Below, piece by piece: positions 35,911 through 46,700 of a stretch of DNA of 64,000 nucleotides. The notes under the pieces are model-generated. The model worked only from the letters and a program-made list of their open reading frames with translations, had not been told where the DNA came from and did not search any database. The stretch lies in the NCBI RefSeq assembly GCF_040939455.1, contig NC_134126.1, positions 3,406,375 through 3,470,374 of the forward strand. The letters run 5' to 3'. A program made the position numbers and the translations under genes. Position 1 is the first letter of the stretch. Each line of letters begins with the position of its first letter. Source of the stretch: Microcebus murinus (taxonomy: Eukaryota > Chordata > Mammalia > Primates > Cheirogaleidae).

Positions 35911-36590
35911 GGGGGGGCCGCCGTGTCTGCCGCCGCAGCTGGCGTGGGTGGGGGGGGCCGCCGTGTCTGCAGGGTGGGGGGGGCCGCCGTGTCTGCAGGG
36001 TGGGGGGGGCCGCCGTGTCTGCGGGGTGGAGGGGGGCCGCCGTGTCTGCGGGGTGGAGGGGGGCCGCCGTGTCTGCGGGGTGGGGGGGGCCGCCGTGTCT
36101 GCGGGGTGGGGGGGCCGCCGTGTCTGCGGGGTGGGGGGGGGCCGCCGTGTCTGCAGGGTGGGGTGGCCGCCGTGTCTGCAGGGTGGAGGGGGGCCGCCGT
36201 GTCTGCCGCTGCAGCCTGGAGGGGGGGGGCCGCCGTGTCTGCAGGGTGGAGGGGGGCCGCCGTGTCTGCCGCTGCAGCCTGGAGGGTGGGGGGGGGCCGC
36301 CGTGTCTGCGGGGTGGGGTGGCCGCCGTGTCTGCGGGGTGGAGGGGGGCCGCCGTGTCTGCCACTGCAGCCGGCGGGGTGGAGGGGGGCCGCCGTGTCTG
36401 CGGGGTGGGGGGGGCCGCCGTGTCTGCGGGGTGGGGGGGGCCGCCGTGTCTGCGGGGTGGAGGGGGGCCGCCGTGTCTGCCGCTGCAGCCTGGAGGGTGG
36501 GGGGGGGGCCGCCGTGTCTGCGGGGTGGAGGGGGGCCGCCGTGTCTGCGGGGTGGGGGGCCGCCGTGTCTGCGGGGTGGGGGGACTCGGG
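35911..36590. repeat. 26-27 bp G-rich minisatellite
   Basis: About 23 copies of a unit reading gccgccgtgtctgcggggtg plus a run of 6-8 G. Unit starts include 35957, 35983, 36009, 36036 and 36063, so the period is 26-27 bp. The G-run length is the main variable. Some units are longer (about 36-40 bp) because they carry an extra 'cgctgcagcctggaggg' segment; these recur at intervals and give a higher-order pattern. Each unit holds two or three CpGs. Open frames of GGPPCLRGG type on the plus strand and PPHPADTAA type on the minus strand are by-products of the repeat period and are not genes. Confidence 0.96.
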
Positions 36591-36639
36591 CACGGGCGCT
36601 GCAGCCGCACAGCCTCCACCGTCGCGACATGCAGATTGT

Positions 36640-38717
36640 AAGTGCACGCGCACTAGATAGATTTTCAAATTGTAGAGACACAAACAATAAATAGGCGTGA
36701 ATTTAGAAACCCAGATCAGCACATTCTAATTATCATTTTTTTCTTTTTGCTTATTGGAAGTTTTTAAGTATAAAAACGACTATAGCTTCATTCTGACCAT
36801 TTGTTGTCAAATTCTAACAGTTTTTTCCCCACTACAGATTATAAAGATATCTTTAAAAACATTATATCCATCACTAAACATAGTTCTCCAAACACAGTTT
36901 GGTAAATACAGTCTAAGTTATATCGGAGCTCCCTCTTTCCAGCTTTATGTTTGTGTTAATGAAACCTAATTATCAGATTTTATTAGAGAGCTAAATCACT
37001 GTAATGACAAACATTGAAAATGAGGTCAATTAAACATTTTATGTATTTTTTCACCTTGTCATTGCTTAATTCAACATTTTGAGAATTTATTTATATTTAG
37101 CTTATATTCTCTAGAAATAAAAGGCATACATAATTTAAGGAGTAATGTCATCCTGCTATTCTACCTATTGAGAAAATCCTGAAATCTTTATTTATAACCT
37201 TATTACATCTTAATTTGGTTAATCAGTGTGGTGTAATAGTAAAATGTGATTCCTAATTTAAATATTTGATGTTATGAAAATAACGGGGCATCTAAAATAT
37301 TACACATACTTCAAGAGAAGTGCTTCCAAATTACCTTTAGATAAGTTTACCTATCAAAACACATTATATGAAAAGACCTTTCCGTTGTAGGCTTTAAACA
37401 TAAAAACCAAATTTTATTAGTTATGAATTTTTATTAGCTGTAAGCACCCCTAATTTTGCCAACAAAAATTTAATATTAACCTGAAGTAATATTAAACTGA
37501 GTCTGAAAAAATTCTGTCAGAAAGCAAAGAGAATCACAAATGCTATCAAGACATTTCATGGATACTATTGAATGTGAAGCCAATCTTACTGACAATAAGT
37601 TAAGATAATAGATCACTCCTTTTGCCATTTTTACATTATAATACACCAATTTAGGAATTCAATTTGCAAATGTCCTAACACCTAAAATATTTACCTTATC
37701 ATTCAAAGGATTTAGCACACTTTGGATTATATAGGGCACAGTATAAATATGATGCATCCTTTAACCTTCCTTATAAGTCTGTCATATTGATGTACTAACA
37801 TCTTACAAATATGATAATTTATATGTGTTAAAGAAACTAAGTACTTTAAACTCATGTGTATGTCTATAAATATTAAAATATATTTGCTAAATTTGTTAAA
37901 TCATAACATAAATATACTGTGATATATTTCTAAAATTATACATACAATTTTGAAAAGTAAAAATTGTTCAAATAATATTATTCTACTGCTTTGGAAATAA
38001 AAGACCAAAAGACTCTTCAATAAACAAGTAGCAGGAAAAGCCTCACTGCTTAATGTTCTCCAACCATTTGAAAAAAATTACCACTAGACAATTTCACCCA
38101 AATGTTTCTTGTTCCTCCAAAGTCACCATTTTCCCCACCCGAGTTTCCCCAACTGTCAATGCAAGCCACAGCCTGAGTACTAGACACTTCCCTCCGAACT
38201 CCTCTGCTTGAAGCAGATGTTAGTGCTTGTTCTCAGCAGCAGATTTACACTCAGGAATATAAAGGTATAAACTGCTTATTGCTTTTATACATGGTTTTTG
38301 GAATCTTCGTGGGGGTATTATGTGTTTAACTATTAACATCATCCCTCACATAAATAGAAACACTACTATTCTCAAACATATTCAATTGAATAGACTTCTC
38401 ATTATTCCATGGGCTTATTAAAAGATCTTTTATGGCTCCCAGTTAATTGAAATATAACTTCAATTTAACTTCTAGGTTTGGTTTTCCAATATAAATCAAC
38501 ATTAACACAAAAAATCAACTCATAATATGTTGTATACTATCTTCCTCCTCTTCCATATTTCAAAATGACATTGCATTTCTTCATGCTATGGGAAAATTCT
38601 ATTAGTCTAATTAAACAAAGAAAATCTCCTCACATTATATGGTGTAGCTCCTCTTCCTCTAGTAATCTACCTATTCCCCTCTCAGTGCTGGATGCCTTTT
38701 GATTGTAAGGCATAAAC
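36640..38717. other. AT-rich intergenic DNA
   Basis: The composition falls back to AT-rich within about 50 bases after the minisatellite. About 2 kb follows without a recognisable gene or young repeat. A very old MIR-like trace near 37690-37860 is possible but not supported. Confidence 0.55.
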
Positions 38718-39018
38718 AAAGCTGGGCATAGTAGCTCATGCCTGTAATCTTAGCATTTTCTGAAGCCAAGACGGGAGAAGAGCTTGAGGACAGGAGTTTG
38801 AGCCCATTGTAAGCAACACAGCGAGACCCATCTCTACAAAAACTAGAAAAAATTAGCTGGGCGTGATGGTGTCTGCCTATAGTCCCAGCTACTCAGGAAG
38901 CTGAAACAGGAGGATCTAGTGAGCCCAGGAGTTTGAGGTTGCAATGGGCTATGATGACATCACTGCACTCTAGCCCAGGCAACACAGCAAGACTATGTCT
39001 CAAAATAAAATAAAATAA
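38718..39018 (+). mobile_element. Old Alu (AluJ-like)
   Basis: A dimeric Alu from 'aaagctgggcatagtagctc' to a tail of AAAAT units. It lacks the lemur-specific linker insert and is more diverged than the young copies, so it is an early-primate insertion. The next L1 fragment starts at its tail. Confidence 0.82.
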
Positions 39019-39658
39019 ATACTTGGTCATTGTGGATTATATGTTCTGATGTGTTGCTGAATTCGGATTGGTAATACTATATTGAGGGTTTTTGCATCTA
39101 TATTCATAAGAGATACTTGTAGTTTTCTTTTTTGTTGTTGTGTCCTTTCCTAGCTTTGGTATCAAGGTGACACTGGCTTTGTAGAATTAGTTGGGGAGGA
39201 TTCCTTCCTTCCGCATGTTATGGAATAATTTCTGCAGTGTGGATACCAGCTATTCTTTGTAGATCTGGTAAAATTCAGCTGTGAATTCATCTGGACCAGG
39301 TTGTATTTTTTTGCTGGTTTTTTTTTTTTTTTATTACTTCTTCATCCTTGTCACTCATTATTGGTCTGTTCATGAATTCTATTTCTTCCTGACTGTGTCT
39401 TGGGAGGTTGTGTGTTTCCAGGAATTTGTCCATTTCCCCTACATTTTCAAGCTTATGTATGTGGAGATTTTCATAGTATTCACAGATGATATTTTGAATT
39501 TCTGTGGTATCAGTTGTACTATCGCTTTTTAAATTTCCGATTAAGTTTATTTGGGTCCTTTCTCTTCTATTCATGGTTAATCTCACAAGAGGTCTATCAA
39601 TTTTGTTTATCTTTGCAAAGAACCAAATTTTGTTTCATTGATCCTTTGTATTATTATT
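39019..39658 (-). mobile_element. LINE-1 ORF2 fragment, minus strand
   Basis: Antisense of the ORF2 segment from about the KIDKPLAKL-type region to the DAKILNKIL-type region (copy 1 about 6880-7440). The minus-strand frame at 39287-39586 shows the ORF2 block ahead of the reverse transcriptase. It directly abuts a plus-strand L1 3' end at 39660. Together they may be one L1 with an inverted 5' part and an internal loss of about 1.5 kb. Confidence 0.78.
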
Positions 39659-39659
39659 A

Positions 39660-40506
39660 CAAATCGGGAAAAAAATTAAATTGTGGGCAAGACATGAACA
39701 GAAGTGTCTCTAATCAAGATAAATAATGGCCAATAAACATTTGAAAAAATGCTCACTGTCACTAATCATCAGGGATATGCAAATTAAAACCAAAATGAGA
39801 TATCACTTTAACCCAGTTAGAATGGCCTTTATATGAAAAGTTCAAAAACAACAGATGCTGACATGAATTCAGACAGAAAGGAAGGCTTATACACTCCTGG
39901 TGGGACTGCATTTTCGTACAACATCTATGGAAAACAGTATGGAGATTCCTCAAGAACTAGTAGACCTACAATTTGAACCAGCAATCCCACTATTGGGAAC
40001 TTAGCCAAAAGGAGAGAAGCCATATTACCAAAAAGACACCTTCACTCAAGTGGTTATAGCAGCACAATTCACAATTGCAAACATATGTAATCAACCCAAG
40101 TGCCCATCAATGCATGAGTGTCTTAACAAAATGTGGTATATGTGTAGTATAGAGTACTACTCAGCTATGAAGAAGGATGAATTAAGACTTTTTGCATAAT
40201 TCAGATGGAACTAAAGATCATTATCCTCAGTGAAGTGTCAAAAGAATGGAAAAACAAACACTACATGTACTTGCTATTAAATTGGAACTAAATGATATGT
40301 GCACAGAGTTAAGTAAAATTTAGTGAATATCAGGACAGTGGGAGATGGGAGGAGGGGCTGAGTGAGAATCTACCTAACGGGTACAGTAAACACTATCTGG
40401 GTGTTGGCACACTTATAACCTGACTGAAGCATAACAAAATTGATCCATGTAACCAAAAGCATTTGTACCCTCCTAATACTTTGAAATAAAAATAAATAAA
40501 TATATA
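39660..40506 (+). mobile_element. LINE-1 3' fragment, plus strand
   Basis: Begins at the equivalent of copy 1 about 8918 ('aaattgtgggcaagacatga') and runs to the 3' UTR, ending 'ctttgaaataaaaataaata'. ORF2 C-terminal sequence is recognisable but frame-broken. It shares its left boundary with the minus-strand fragment at 39019-39658. Confidence 0.82.
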
Positions 40507-41205
40507 AATAGCCATTGCAATCCTCTAACATTGTAACTCCGGTTTCTCCTCTATTTGTGGCACAACAATGGTATGACTCCAGAGATGTCATCAAATCGAC
40601 AAAGATAGAACACGTAGCATAAACTACTGCCGTTTTGTTTTAGAAAATGGAGAAACTGTATGCAGAGTCCATGAAATTGAATGGGCATGTAGCCTATGTC
40701 CCAGAAATCTTATATCTGAATATATACTCAAGAGAATTAGTATGCAAACTTCTAAGAAGATATAAACAAGAACATGTATTTTAACACAGTTCATGTTAGG
40801 CAGCGTTCAGAGAACACTAAATGTTCATAACTAGAGAAGTGGATGTTTTGACAGTGGAAACAAACCACAATACCTTCTGCAGTTAAATGCAATTGCATAA
40901 AAACAGGAAACAAAACAAAGATTGTAGCAAAATACCATTTTAAAAATATTAAAAAGGCATCCTCAGGAACGATACTACATATTTTGAAAGTATACATACA
41001 TATTGAAGACAGGTAAAATTTGTGACTAAAAATGAGAATAGGGATGCACTTAAAAGCAAACATACAAAATGAAACAAAAATGACAACACAGACAGACTAA
41101 TGACACTAATGTGCAATGAACTTTATCACATATTAATTCAGCTTTCAGGAATAAATTCTCCAAAGAAAGATTAAAATATAATCAATTGAGAAATTGTGTG
41201 ACATA
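40507..41205. other. AT-rich intergenic DNA
   Basis: AT-rich sequence between L1 fragments. Nothing else is seen. Confidence 0.5.
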
Positions 41206-41209
41206 ATTT

Positions 41210-42162
41210 GTGGGGGGGTATTCTTTTTTTATTTTTTATTTATTTTTTATCTCAAATTCTGTGGGTACAAATATTATTGGGGTTACATATCTTGCCCCTG
41301 CCCCCCCACCCCGCTCTGCCAGAGCTTCCAGCGTGTCCAGTCTCCAAGTGGTGTGCCCTGCACCCACCATGAAAGTACCCTTCCCCCCCTCCCCCCTTCC
41401 ACCTGTCCACCTCCCAATAACAGATTTTTTTTTAGACATTTTGGTTAAAGTGTGTTTCTTTGCCTCTCCCTAAAAAGGGAGAGAGGTGATCCTTTCCCCC
41501 ATACAATGCTCATCACATCCTTAAGATGTGGGTCTCCCCCCCCAGATCCCTGGTGAACACTACAAATTTTTGAGCACCATAGTTTTAGTCTGTCAATACC
41601 AATTTGATGGCGAGTAGATGTGTAGCTCATTTTCCAGGTCTTGTGTCATCTCACTTTGGATTACAGGCTTAAGCTTAATCCACGATAGCATAAACGGTGC
41701 TAGTTCACTATCGTTTCTTAGGATTGAGTAATATTCCATTGTGAGTATATACCACATTTTAGTTATCCATTCATGAATTGATGGGTACTTGGGTAGTTTC
41801 CATGTACGTGCGATAGTGAATTGTGCTGTCATAAGCATTCGGGTGCAGATGTCTTTATAATAGAGTGACTTGTGTTCTTTTGGGGAGATGCCCAACAATG
41901 CTATTGCTGGGTCGAATGGTATTTCTATTTTTAGTTGTTAGAGGTATCTCCAAATTCTTTTCCACAGAGGTTGCACTAATTTGCAGTCCCACCAGCAGTG
42001 TAAGAGTGTTCCTGTCTCTCCACATGCTTGCCAGCATTTGTTGTTTTGGGATTTCTTGATACAGGCCGTTCTCCCTGGGGTTAGGTGGTATCTCATTGTG
42101 GTTTTGATTTGCATTTCTCTAATGATTAGAGATGTTGAACATTTTTTTATATGTTTGCAGGT
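41210..42162 (-). mobile_element. 5'-truncated LINE-1, minus strand
   Basis: Read minus, this is an L1 3' end. The minus-strand frames at 41593-41898 and 41938-42249 give the ORF2 C terminus with the Cys/His segment [18 protein letters not shown] and a SPSNWY-type end. T-rich tail complement and 3' UTR lie at 41220-41540. A short duplication, cataattt, at 41202-41209 and 42163-42170 could be the target site; it is too short to be certain. Frames are broken in the middle. Confidence 0.82.
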
Positions 42163-42305
42163 CATAATTTTAGTTTTATTGTTACTGTTTGTGCTTCTAT
42201 CTCTCCCCTTCATCGAAATGATAGTGTATGGGGTTGAATTGTTAAACATGATTAATAGTATGATGGAGAGGAAAGAAAGGAATCATATTTTCTATTTTAT
42301 CTAAT

Positions 42306-42544
42306 CTGTAGATCAAGGGTCCTCAAACTTTTTAAATGGGGGGCCAGTTCACTGTCCCTCCGACTGTTGGGGGGCCGTTGGAGAGTGCGGCACACATTCC
42401 ACACATGCGCACTGTGGGCCCGGGGCGAGTCGGCTGCTAAGCAGGACAGGCAGCAGCAGCAAAAACACCAGGCTGGCCAGGTAAATGTTCTTGGCGGGCG
42501 GCATGTGGCCCGCCAGCCATAGTTTGAGGACGCCTGCTGTAGAG
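42306..42544. mobile_element. hAT-type miniature transposon (MITE)
   Basis: An element of about 223 bp at 42314-42536 with terminal inverted repeats: left caagggtcctcaaact, right agtttgaggacgcctg, which pair at 14 of 16 positions. The flanks are ctgtagat (42306-42313) and ctgtagag (42537-42544), a 7 of 8 match to an 8-bp target duplication, the size hAT elements make. It has no coding capacity and must have been moved by a transposase supplied elsewhere. The interior is GC-rich with a CAG-rich patch. Subfamily not assigned. Confidence 0.82.
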
Positions 42545-43193
42545 GCTTTTCTTATTTTTCACAGTCCAAAAGGGCTGACTTGAAAAGCTTACATAAATAT
42601 ACTTAAAGAAGCCAATTACTTCTGTTAGCCAAACATACCAATTTTAAGAAACCATATCTTTCATTTTAACCTACAACTATTTTCTGCTACATTTTTGCAA
42701 TATTTAATTCTAGTGTACAATATCATGAGAAAAGACTTAACTGATCATCAAATAAGCAAGACTCCTAGCACACAGTGAGATTTTAACAAGAAAAACACCT
42801 GTTTTATGTGAAATGAACAATAATTCTGATTGAATTCATTCCAGTGGTAAAAGATCTTTCAATGTTCCTCGAATTTATACTCAAACTTGTAAGATGACTT
42901 TGGATGCCCTGTGGGGGAAGATAGTGGAGAAGAGAAGACACAGGAAAGCAAACAGAAGAGTGTAACAGTAATCCAATCGAAGATTCCAATCACATTTTGA
43001 AGTTAGAACCAAAGCACTATTTATACAGTCCGATTTTTTTTTTCTTGATGTTCAAGTGAGTTTTTGGCACTGTGCTCAATAAATGGTAATATTATTAGTA
43101 AATTCCAGATATTTGTTTCCTTAAAATGATCTATATTTTTAAATATATAGTTTTGGGTAAGCGAACAAATTGTATATACTTTTTTTTACTTTT
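42545..43193. other. AT-rich intergenic DNA
   Basis: AT-rich sequence between the MITE and the next Alu. Nothing else is seen. Confidence 0.5.
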
Positions 43194-43550
43194 AAAAATC
43201 TATTTACTGGCCGGGCACGGTGGCTCACACCTGTAATCCTAGCACTCTGGGAGGCGGGTAGCTTAAGGTCAGGAGTTCGAAACCAGCTTGAGCAAGAGTG
43301 ACACCCTGTCTCTACTAAAATTAGAAACAATTAGCCAGTCAACATTTAAAAATGGAAACAAAAAAATTACCTGGGCATGGTGGCACATGTAGTCCTTGTA
43401 GTCCCAGCTAATTGGGAGGCTAAGGCAGGAGGACCACTTGAGCCTGGAGTTTGAGGTTGCTGTGAGCGAGGCTGATGCCACAGCACTCACTCTAGCCCAG
43501 GCAACAGAATGAGACTCTGTCTCAAAAAAAAAAAAAAAAATCTATTTACT
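43194..43550 (+). mobile_element. Alu with TSD
   Basis: A dimeric Alu at 43209-43535, starting 'ggccgggcacggtggctcac'. The right arm and a 17-A tail are complete. A 15-bp duplication, aaaaatctatttact, flanks it at 43194-43208 and 43536-43550. The linker is a diverged form of the lemur type. Confidence 0.93.
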
Positions 43551-44258
43551 TTACATAGAATATAGAAAAGTAGAAAAAAGAGTTCAGTTCTCTCATTCTT
43601 GATGAAGCAAAGCAACTAGTTAATTATAATTCATTAATTAAAATCAGTCTTTGAATATATAAAATTTTCCATATCAAAAACACTTTAGATTTTCAGGAAT
43701 AAGATATCCTATGATGTCATGCTTTATTCTAATACTAATTTTATGACATATGCAAGTTAATACTAGATATGTTTTTCTGAGGTTCCTTGAGGTTTGCTCT
43801 GATATGATTGATCTCAGGTATGGTTATTCAAAGCAAATTGTAAGAAATTTGTAGTCAGAGGCAATGGGACTTGGTATCTTATGTAAAATTTAATGCATAT
43901 TGTTCCAAATAATGAATGAGAAATATAAAAATAATTATTGATTAAGAAAAGTGGTTGAATTAATTGAATTTTACCCAGCTTGTTCATTTTTTGGCTCATT
44001 GACTAAAACTAATTATCACATAATCAAAATTTTGAGCTATGAAGTAATATATATTATTTTTTCTTTATTTGGCAAAATAATATATGCAATATAGTTCTTT
44101 CTATTGTATAAACCTATGCAAATCAACTTTAACTACTTTCATATACATTAGTAAGAATCCTAAAATGCTTGTACATATCTCTGACCCTTGCTAAAAGTTA
44201 AGTCATTTGAGGTGAAGAACAATATTATGAATACAAAGTATAGTCAATTTTTCCCAGC
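43551..44258. other. AT-rich intergenic DNA
   Basis: AT-rich sequence up to the start of L1 copy 2. No gene is seen. Confidence 0.5.
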
Positions 44259-44506
44259 AGGGGGGTGGAGCAAGATGGCGGACGAGTAACACCACCAGAC
44301 AGAGTGTCTCTGCAGAAAAGATAGATTCTAGCAGAAATTAGAAAAAAGAAGCAAGAAGACGAGCATACAGAGGACGAGGGCCGGAAGGAGGGGTACCTGA
44401 GACCCCGGGAGGAGGCTGCAGAGGAAAACTGGAGGCTGAGACCCCCCGAGCAGCCTGGAGACCAGTGGCAAGGGAAGGTGGATTTGCTGTTTCCCCTCCA
44501 CTGCAT
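44225..44506 (-). CDS. Antisense open frame in L1 5' UTR, copy 2
   Basis: Starts at an ATG at 44506 on the minus strand, at the same place as in copy 1, and runs 93 codons to a stop at 44225 in DNA outside the element. The last 12 or so residues come from flanking sequence and differ from those in copy 1. No domain is recognised. See copy 1 for the case for and against coding. Confidence 0.28.
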   Translation of the reverse strand: MQWRGNSKSTFPCHWSPGCSGGLSLQFSSAASSRGLRYPSFRPSSSVCSSSCFFFLISARIYLFCRDTLSGGVTRPPSCSTPLLGKIDYTLYS

Positions 44507-45665
44507 TTGGGACTGCTGGTGGGCTCCCCAGCAGGTGGAGAGACCTGCGGACACCAGCCCAGAGACGGCCGCCACCAGCCAGCGGTGAGCCTGTAGCAGA
44601 CGTGGCACCAGGTTCCCAACTTCCTCTGGGCACCTCCGTGTGCACAGACCCGAGCCGCGCGGCATGCGCCATATTGCCTCCTCCTCCCCTCCGCCGACCC
44701 TACCCACGGCTGCCCAGAGAGACAATACAGCCACCAGTCAGAGGCACCTACAGGGAGTGGGACCTTCCCTTTTGGGACCCCACAGCTGACTCAGGGGAAC
44801 TCAGACTGTGAGCTCCCTACCCACCCGCCCTCCCAGGTGCTGCTGGCACGGTGTTCCCAGGAGAACGGTACCGACTCAGAGGCTGAGAGGCATAGACCCA
44901 GCTTGGGCTCCCTGTGGGTGAATTGGGACCGGAAATCCTCTCCCTGGTGGGGATACAGTTTGAACTCTGAGACCCAGAGGTCGGACCTGCAGACAAGATC
45001 CCCTGCACCGAGGCCTCGCATTGCCCCGGGCACAGAAGGGTTATACGTGAACAGCCTACTGAGGTGTGTGTGCCTCCAGGGGCAGATCGGCATCCTAGAG
45101 GGCAACCCTCCTCCCAGGAGGAGGCCGTGCGCCCAGCCAAGGTGGCGTTCCTGTGCAGGGAACCTCACCGCCGGCATCACAATCCGGGGAGGCCTGGTGA
45201 TGTGTGGTCTGGCCTGCTGGCAGACGCCGAGGAGTAGGTGCCGAGTTGGGGAGGGTGGAAAGAAGCGAGGCCTGCTCCAGACTGCGGGTCTCAGACAGCC
45301 CCACCCCCACACACAGACTTTCTGGCTGAGCGGGACCATTCCAGCCCCGCCCTGACAGCTTTCCCTGGAGGCAGAGAACAGAACTTTGACCCCTGCTCAC
45401 TGCCTGAGGGCAGGCTTACCCAACCCAGCTCCGCCCAGAACAAGAGCTGATAACAGGACACAAAATCAACAGCATAGCCTGTTCCTCCAAGCAAACGCCA
45501 CCTACTGACAGGGACGGCATCTTGCACAGCCTTTCCACGGCACCCACTGACTCAATATACAGGGAGTGGTCCAATTTCACCCACAGACACCACCTAACGT
45601 CTCAGAAACTAAACAAGGTGTGTGAATACCCAAACAATAAAGGAAAGAAACAACAACTGATCGAC
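44260..45665 (+). promoter_or_regulatory. L1 copy 2 5' UTR / internal promoter
   Basis: GC-rich 5' UTR matching copy 1, with the YY1-like 'caagatggcgg' at 44271-44281. It has about 40 extra bases near 44787-44825 compared with copy 1 and a 12-base shorter segment near 44405. The antisense frame noted for copy 1 is open here as well. Confidence 0.75.
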
Positions 45666-46631
45666 ATGGGAAGAAATCAGCGAAAGAACTCAGGAAATAT
45701 GAAGAACCAAACGGAAAACACACCCCCAAAGAGGAGCACCAGCCCCCTAGAAACGGACACCGACCAAAATCAGGCAACCAATATGACAGAAGAGGAATTT
45801 CGTATGTGGATCATAAGAACACTCACCCAGCTGCAACAACAACTCAATAACCAACACAAAGAAACCACAAAAAGCCTCCAGGATATGGAAAAAGAAATGG
45901 GCACAATGAAGAAAAGTTTAACCGAACTCCTAGAAATGAAGAATCAATTCAAGGAACTACAAAATACAGTGGAAAGTCTCAAGAACAGGGTAGATCAAAC
46001 AGAAAAAAAGAATCTCAGAGCTTGAAGATAACACCCTCCAATTAAATAAATCAGTCACAGAAATAGAGCAGAGAAACAAGAGAAAAGAGCAAAGCCTACA
46101 AGAGCTGTGGGATTATGTGAAGAAACCTAATGTGAGGGTCATAGGGTTACCAGAAGGGGAAGAAGACAACACACAAGGGTTGGACAAGCTGTTTGAAGAT
46201 ATAATAGAGGAAAATTTCCCAGGTCTTGCTCAAAATCTCGATATACAAATTCAAGAAGCTCAGAGGACCCCTGGGCGATTCAATGCAAACAGGAAGATGT
46301 CATGACATGCAGTCATCAGACTGACCAAAGTATCAACTAAAGAGGCCATTCTAAGAGCTGTAAGACAAAAGAAACAAGTAATATACAAGGGAAAGCCAAT
46401 TCGAATAACATCAGACTTCTCTAATGACACTTTACAAGCAAGGAGAGACTGGGGCCCCATTCTCACTCTTCTGAGACAAAACAATGCCCAGCCTAGAATA
46501 TTATTCCCTGCAAAACTAAGCTTTGTATATAGAGGAGAAATAAAAACATTCTCAGACAAGCAAAGGCTCAGAGAATTCACCAAGACAAGACCAGCCCTAT
46601 AAGATGTACTTAAAACAGCGTTACTCACGGA
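45666..46631 (+). pseudogene. LINE-1 ORF1, disabled (copy 2)
   Basis: Aligns with the intact ORF1 of copy 1 over its whole length. It is broken by an added A in the A run near 46008 (frameshift, soon followed by a stop), an in-frame TGA at 46303-46305 where copy 1 has CGA, and a TAA at 46600-46602 where copy 1 has CAA. The coiled coil reads cleanly up to the frameshift; the RRM start NVRVIGLPEGEED is at about 46126. The copy-1 stop codon is also changed, so the final frame reads a few codons further. Confidence 0.9.
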
Positions 46632-46700
46632 ACATCATAATAATAACCCACGGATATAAAAACAACCAAAACCCAAAGATATTAAAGGCCAGATATTACA

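Noticed and set aside
33868..36590. Bacterial contamination as the source of the GC-rich block
   Set aside because: The block is simple-sequence and minisatellite DNA with no bacterial genes and grades into AT-rich primate sequence on both sides without a sharp vector-like join.
35911..36590. CRISPR-like array
   Set aside because: Units are directly adjacent with no unique spacers, variable G runs and eukaryotic context. It is a minisatellite.
33641..36640. An SVA/LAVA-like composite retrotransposon (GC-rich hexamer, VNTR, SINE part)
   Set aside because: There is a VNTR-like part, but no Alu-like segment, no poly(A) tail and no target-site duplication at the block edges.
33645..36722. Very long open frames (up to 967 codons) on both strands encoding Pro/Ala/Arg, Gly/Arg or repeated GGPPCL/PADTAAP strings
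   Set aside because: They occur in nearly all six frames at once because the DNA lacks A and T and so lacks stops. The sequences are low-complexity or follow the 26-27 bp period, and the longest begins with GTG, not ATG.
45522..45665. 48-codon N-terminal extension of ORF1 in L1 copy 2
   Set aside because: The extension starts with TTG and is out of frame in copy 1. The ATG at 45666 matches the family start.
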